Shown here one piece after another: positions 61,241 to 64,000 of a DNA stretch of 64,000 nucleotides; position 1 is the stretch's first letter, and each line of letters starts with the position of its first letter. Both the position numbers and the translations under genes were made by a program. Source of the DNA: Ferdinandcohnia sp036962705 (lineage in GTDB: Bacteria > Bacillota > Bacilli > Bacillales > Bacillaceae_L); assembly GCF_036962705.1 (NCBI RefSeq), contig NZ_JBALOQ010000024.1:62001-126000 (forward strand). Reading direction: 5' to 3'. Under the pieces are notes generated by a model that had not been told where the DNA came from, did not search any database, and was given only the letters and a program-made list of their open reading frames with translations.

Positions 61241-62140
61241 TTATTTTAAACTTTTGATTACTTGTTCCGTTGTTATATCATTCGGAACAAGGTTCCCTTC
61301 ACCAAAACCAGAAGGGGTAATGAGATCTAGAATTTCTCCGTTTTCTTTCAGCTTTTTGAGCTCTGCGTTATAAGCTTCCCTGAGTTCATCGTTGCCTTTA
61401 GCAAATCCAGCAGCACCATAACTAGGTACACCTTTGATATCTGGCTGCTCAAAATCCTCAACAAATTCTAATGACTTTTTATCAGAAGATTCCAAGGCCA
61501 TCTTCACAGTCATTTCTGTCCCTGTAGTCGCATGAGCACGGCCTGATTGTACGGCTGAGAATGTAGCAGGAATATCAGCAACCTCAAGAATTTGATCTTC
61601 ACTAACACCCATCTCTTTTAAAAACTCTATTTCTGTTGCACCAGACATTACTGCCACTATGGTCTTAGGATTGTTCGCAATATCTGTGTAGCTATGGAGA
61701 TCTAATGGATTTCCTTTTTCAACAATTAAGCCTTCACCATATTGAATTTCTGGTTCACCAAAGTCCACTTGTTCAGCACGTTCTGGTAAAATCGCCATTC
61801 CCGCTGTGATTACATCGAATTTGCCAGCTTTTACGCCTGGAATAAGTTGATTCCACTCGGCAATCTGACCTTCAACATTTTCAATGCCCATATTTTGAAA
61901 AACCTTTGTCGCAATTTCAACGGCTGCTCCTTTTAATTCACCCGTTTTGGGATCTTGATAGGCATATGGTGCTTCGTTTGAAAAACCAATCGTAACCGTT
62001 CCTTTTTCTTTCAGTTCATCAAGACTTGATCCCCCTGAGGTAGCTCCCTTAGTCGTGCCACCCACTCCTTCACCTGTGCCACAAGCTGTCATGATTCCTA
62101 TGACTAGTATTAAAAATAAAATCGATAATCGTTTTTTCAT
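61241..62140 (-). CDS. ehuB: Ectoine/hydroxyectoine-type substrate-binding lipoprotein (EhuB-like)
   Basis: A 299-residue lipoprotein: lipobox GIMTACG, a Gly/Ser/Thr linker, then the family 3 solute-binding fold with GTVTIGFSNEAPYAYQDPKT, GELKGAAVEIATKVFQNMGI, EWNQLIPGVKAGKFDVITAG and MAILPERAEQVDFGEP. LDLHSYTDIANNPKTIVAVM and SAVQSGRAHATTGTEMTVK resemble EhuB. Ectoines are compatible solutes, so the role may be osmoprotection or nutrition. The frame is open to 62215, but AAGGGGG lies before ATG 62140. Confidence 0.85.
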   Translation of the reverse strand: MKKRLSILFLILVIGIMTACGTGEGVGGTTKGATSGGSSLDELKEKGTVTIGFSNEAPYAYQDPKTGELKGAAVEIATKVFQNMGIENVEGQIAEWNQLIPGVKAGKFDVITAGMAILPERAEQVDFGEPEIQYGEGLIVEKGNPLDLHSYTDIANNPKTIVAVMSGATEIEFLKEMGVSEDQILEVADIPATFSAVQSGRAHATTGTEMTVKMALESSDKKSLEFVEDFEQPDIKGVPSYGAAGFAKGNDELREAYNAELKKLKENGEILDLITPSGFGEGNLVPNDITTEQVIKSLK

Positions 62141-62468
62141 TAACTTATTCCCCCTTAAATTTGAAAACCAGCAAAATATTAAATGGCAATGCCTTTTAAA
62201 AAATAGAAATTTCATATTTACTTCGAAACACAGTCGTCTTTAAAATTGTATATCTTTTTAGACTATTTGCTCAAATGCCGTATTTTTGGATTTTTCGGGA
62301 TATTTAGGGTTATTACATGTTGTGGTCTGTTGACTAGGCGGATATGCAAACATAGGCAAACATGCTCCCTTAGATTTGTGTATGCTCCAAATTTGAACCA
62401 TGAAGGTGATTTTTGATGCAAGACTTATTCAGACTTTACTTTCGGATATAAATATTCAATAAAATACC
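62141..62468. other. Intergenic region upstream of ehuB
   Basis: This region holds the ehuB promoter and leader. GGCAAACAT and GCAAACATA occur as near-direct repeats at about 62345-62365, a possible operator. No coding region is supported. Confidence 0.35.
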
Positions 62469-62503
62469 AAAAAGCAGTGTCTTGTGAAAAACACTGCTTT
62501 TAT
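62469..62503 (-). terminator. Terminator of the D-serine dehydratase gene
   Basis: AAAAGCAGTGT and ACACTGCTTTT form an 11-bp perfect stem around a short loop, with A/T flanks on both sides. It lies about 75 bases behind the dsdA stop. Confidence 0.85.
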
Positions 62504-62575
62504 ACTAGATTCTATTAACGCTTTTTAGTTATGCAAGTACTTCAAAGAAAACGGCTCAATATTGAACAGGTGACT

Positions 62576-63955
62576 CTACAGAGATTTATTGGAATTATTT
62601 AATTTTAATTCCTTTCCCCCTGTCTCCACATACGAATCCATTATGTCCTTTGGAACCATGCTCCCGCCTGTTGCCCATGAAATATGAATGGCTTGCTTCA
62701 TTTTTTCTGTTAATCGATTATTTTCGATATACTTTTTTCCTTCTGGTTCTACAAATAATCGAGCTGGACCGGCCATGCCTGCTAAGGCAGAGGGTTCTAA
62801 ATAGAGGTTTTCCGTTTGAGCCAACATATTGAGATAAGCAAATAGATAATGATCATCTACCGTATAAACCCCACTAATCAGGTGTTTCAATGTTTTTCCA
62901 ACAAAGCCCGATGGTCTTCCAACAGCTAATCCATCAGCGGCTGTTTTGTTATCAATGCCAAAATCTTGGACCGAAATTTTGTCATGCTGCTCGGTGAGTA
63001 ATCCCAATAACATACAAGGTGAATGGGTCGGTTCAGCAAAAAAACAATGGACATGATCTTTGAAGATAAGCTTTAGTCCAAAAGCCACACCTCCTGGCCC
63101 TCCTCCAACTCCACAAGGAAGGTAGACAAACAATGGATGATGTTCATCGATGGTGATTTTCATTGCCTCTAATTGTTTTTGTATTCTTAATGCTGCTACG
63201 GCATAACCTAAAAACAAATTGGTGGAATTTTCATCATCTACGAAATAGCTTTTGAGATTTTCCTGAGACTGCTTTCTTCCTTGTTCAACTGCAACACTGT
63301 AGTCCAATTCATGTTCAATTACTGTTACTCCCTTACTTCTAAGCAGGGCTTTTTTCCATTGCTTTGCATCGGCTGACATATGAACCGTTACTTTAAATCC
63401 TAGCTTAGCACTTATAATTCCAATACTTAATCCTAAATTACCGGTTGAACCCACAACAATCGAATAATTGGAAAAGAACTGTCTAAATGAATCACTGTCG
63501 AGTTTGCTATAATCTTCATCCACAGATAAAAGTTTATTTTCAATTGCTAAGTCCTCAGCATGCTTTAAAACCTCATAAATACCACCTCTTGCTTTAATTG
63601 ATCCAGAGATCGGTAGATGACTATCACATTTCAAGAGCATTTTTCCTTCTATCTTTTCAGTAAAAAAACTCTCAAGAAAACCCTGCATAGCTTGAATCTC
63701 AATTAATGGTGATTCGATGATTCCATTCGATTCCCTTGTCTCTGGGAAAGGACTAGCAATGTAAGGAGAAAACCTCTTTAATCTCTCTTCCGCATCTCTA
63801 ACATCCTTGATTCCTAAAGAAACGTGTTGAATCGCTCTTTCAAAATCTTGGTACTTTGGATTATTCCAAAATACTTCCTCGGTTAACATAAGTTTTTTTA
63901 ATAATGGAAAGGTTTGAATCCATGCATCTTTTGTTTTTCCTAAAATAGTTTCCAT
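62576..63955 (-). CDS. dsdA: D-serine dehydratase
   Basis: A 459-residue PLP enzyme of the DsdA type that converts D-serine to pyruvate and ammonia. The PLP Lys is in HLPISGSIKARGGIYEVLKH, the phosphate loop in VGSTGNLGLSIGIISAKLGF, and CGVGGGPGGVAFGLKLIFKD and TAADGLAVGRPSGFVGKTLK are further DsdA marks. Length is normal. GGGG with good spacing precedes ATG 63955; a GTG two codons upstream overlaps it. It precedes the Ehu operon on the same strand, but a terminator separates them. Confidence 0.94.
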   Translation of the reverse strand: METILGKTKDAWIQTFPLLKKLMLTEEVFWNNPKYQDFERAIQHVSLGIKDVRDAEERLKRFSPYIASPFPETRESNGIIESPLIEIQAMQGFLESFFTEKIEGKMLLKCDSHLPISGSIKARGGIYEVLKHAEDLAIENKLLSVDEDYSKLDSDSFRQFFSNYSIVVGSTGNLGLSIGIISAKLGFKVTVHMSADAKQWKKALLRSKGVTVIEHELDYSVAVEQGRKQSQENLKSYFVDDENSTNLFLGYAVAALRIQKQLEAMKITIDEHHPLFVYLPCGVGGGPGGVAFGLKLIFKDHVHCFFAEPTHSPCMLLGLLTEQHDKISVQDFGIDNKTAADGLAVGRPSGFVGKTLKHLISGVYTVDDHYLFAYLNMLAQTENLYLEPSALAGMAGPARLFVEPEGKKYIENNRLTEKMKQAIHISWATGGSMVPKDIMDSYVETGGKELKLNNSNKSL

Positions 63956-64000
63956 CCCCACACCCCTTTAAAAATGATAATACAAATTCGTTATTTCCAT

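Overview
The window is a low-GC Firmicute chromosome segment. Bacillus-type gene content, AGGAGG-like ribosome binding sites with several TTG and GTG starts, SAM-I and c-di-GMP-I riboswitches, an intracellular subtilisin, a SleB-type cell wall hydrolase and PerR-like operators point to Bacillaceae or a close relative. No rRNA, tRNA, CRISPR array, integrase or complete insertion sequence was seen. One run of 55 N (15404-15458) is an assembly gap.

Layout. (1) 1-7.8 kb: the 5' part of a rifamycin phosphotransferase/PEP-synthase-like gene, a secreted glycerophosphodiester phosphodiesterase, small unknown genes behind a c-di-GMP-I riboswitch, a broken HTH regulator, a TmrB-like P-loop protein, an ornithine cyclodeaminase-family enzyme and an SRPBCC protein. 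(2) 7.8-16.4 kb: katG behind PerR-like boxes, a prolyl-4-hydroxylase-like enzyme, a stress-type SDR, an endonuclease I homologue, an IspA-type protease and a LysM/SleB hydrolase interrupted by the N gap. (3) 16.5-20.9 kb: a sulfur module (MetQ-like lipoprotein, LLM flavin monooxygenase, acyl-CoA-dehydrogenase-like enzyme) driven by two divergent SAM-I riboswitches and bracketed by two copies of a hairpin repeat. (4) 20.9-33.5 kb: a second-type LspA, two SDRs, an erythromycin-esterase-like operon, an N-carbamoyl amino acid hydrolase-like enzyme, a prophage DnaB relic, DUF1259, and a GH3 glycosidase plus PTS-like permease plus AraC regulator locus. (5) 33.7-35.3 kb: a BcrAB-like ABC transporter.

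(6) 35.4-53.2 kb is the most unusual part. It is a head-to-tail series of mostly single-gene units, nearly all on the minus strand: GNATs, a GyrI-like protein, an APH-like kinase, an amidase, a lipoprotein, alpha/beta hydrolases, a HAD phosphatase, a CPCC protein and tiny membrane proteins. Many broken genes are mixed in. Almost every junction carries a related intergenic repeat: a conserved tail directly behind the stop codon, an intrinsic-terminator hairpin, then an A-rich linker and a degenerate CTAAC/GTTAG palindrome. This resembles an integron cassette array in architecture, but no integrase or canonical attC is visible. A GC-rich membrane-protein gene and a separate GC-rich gene fragment at 3.8 kb look imported from a high-GC source.

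(7) 53.2-64 kb: an MDR oxidoreductase, a CGNR regulator divergent from a DinB protein, a SUMF1 protein followed by a two-component system, a SAP/DUF6434 protein, an Ehu-type amino acid/ectoine ABC transporter with a terminator between ehuB and ehuC, and a D-serine dehydratase.

Functional assignments rest on sequence motifs and family memory. No database search was run.
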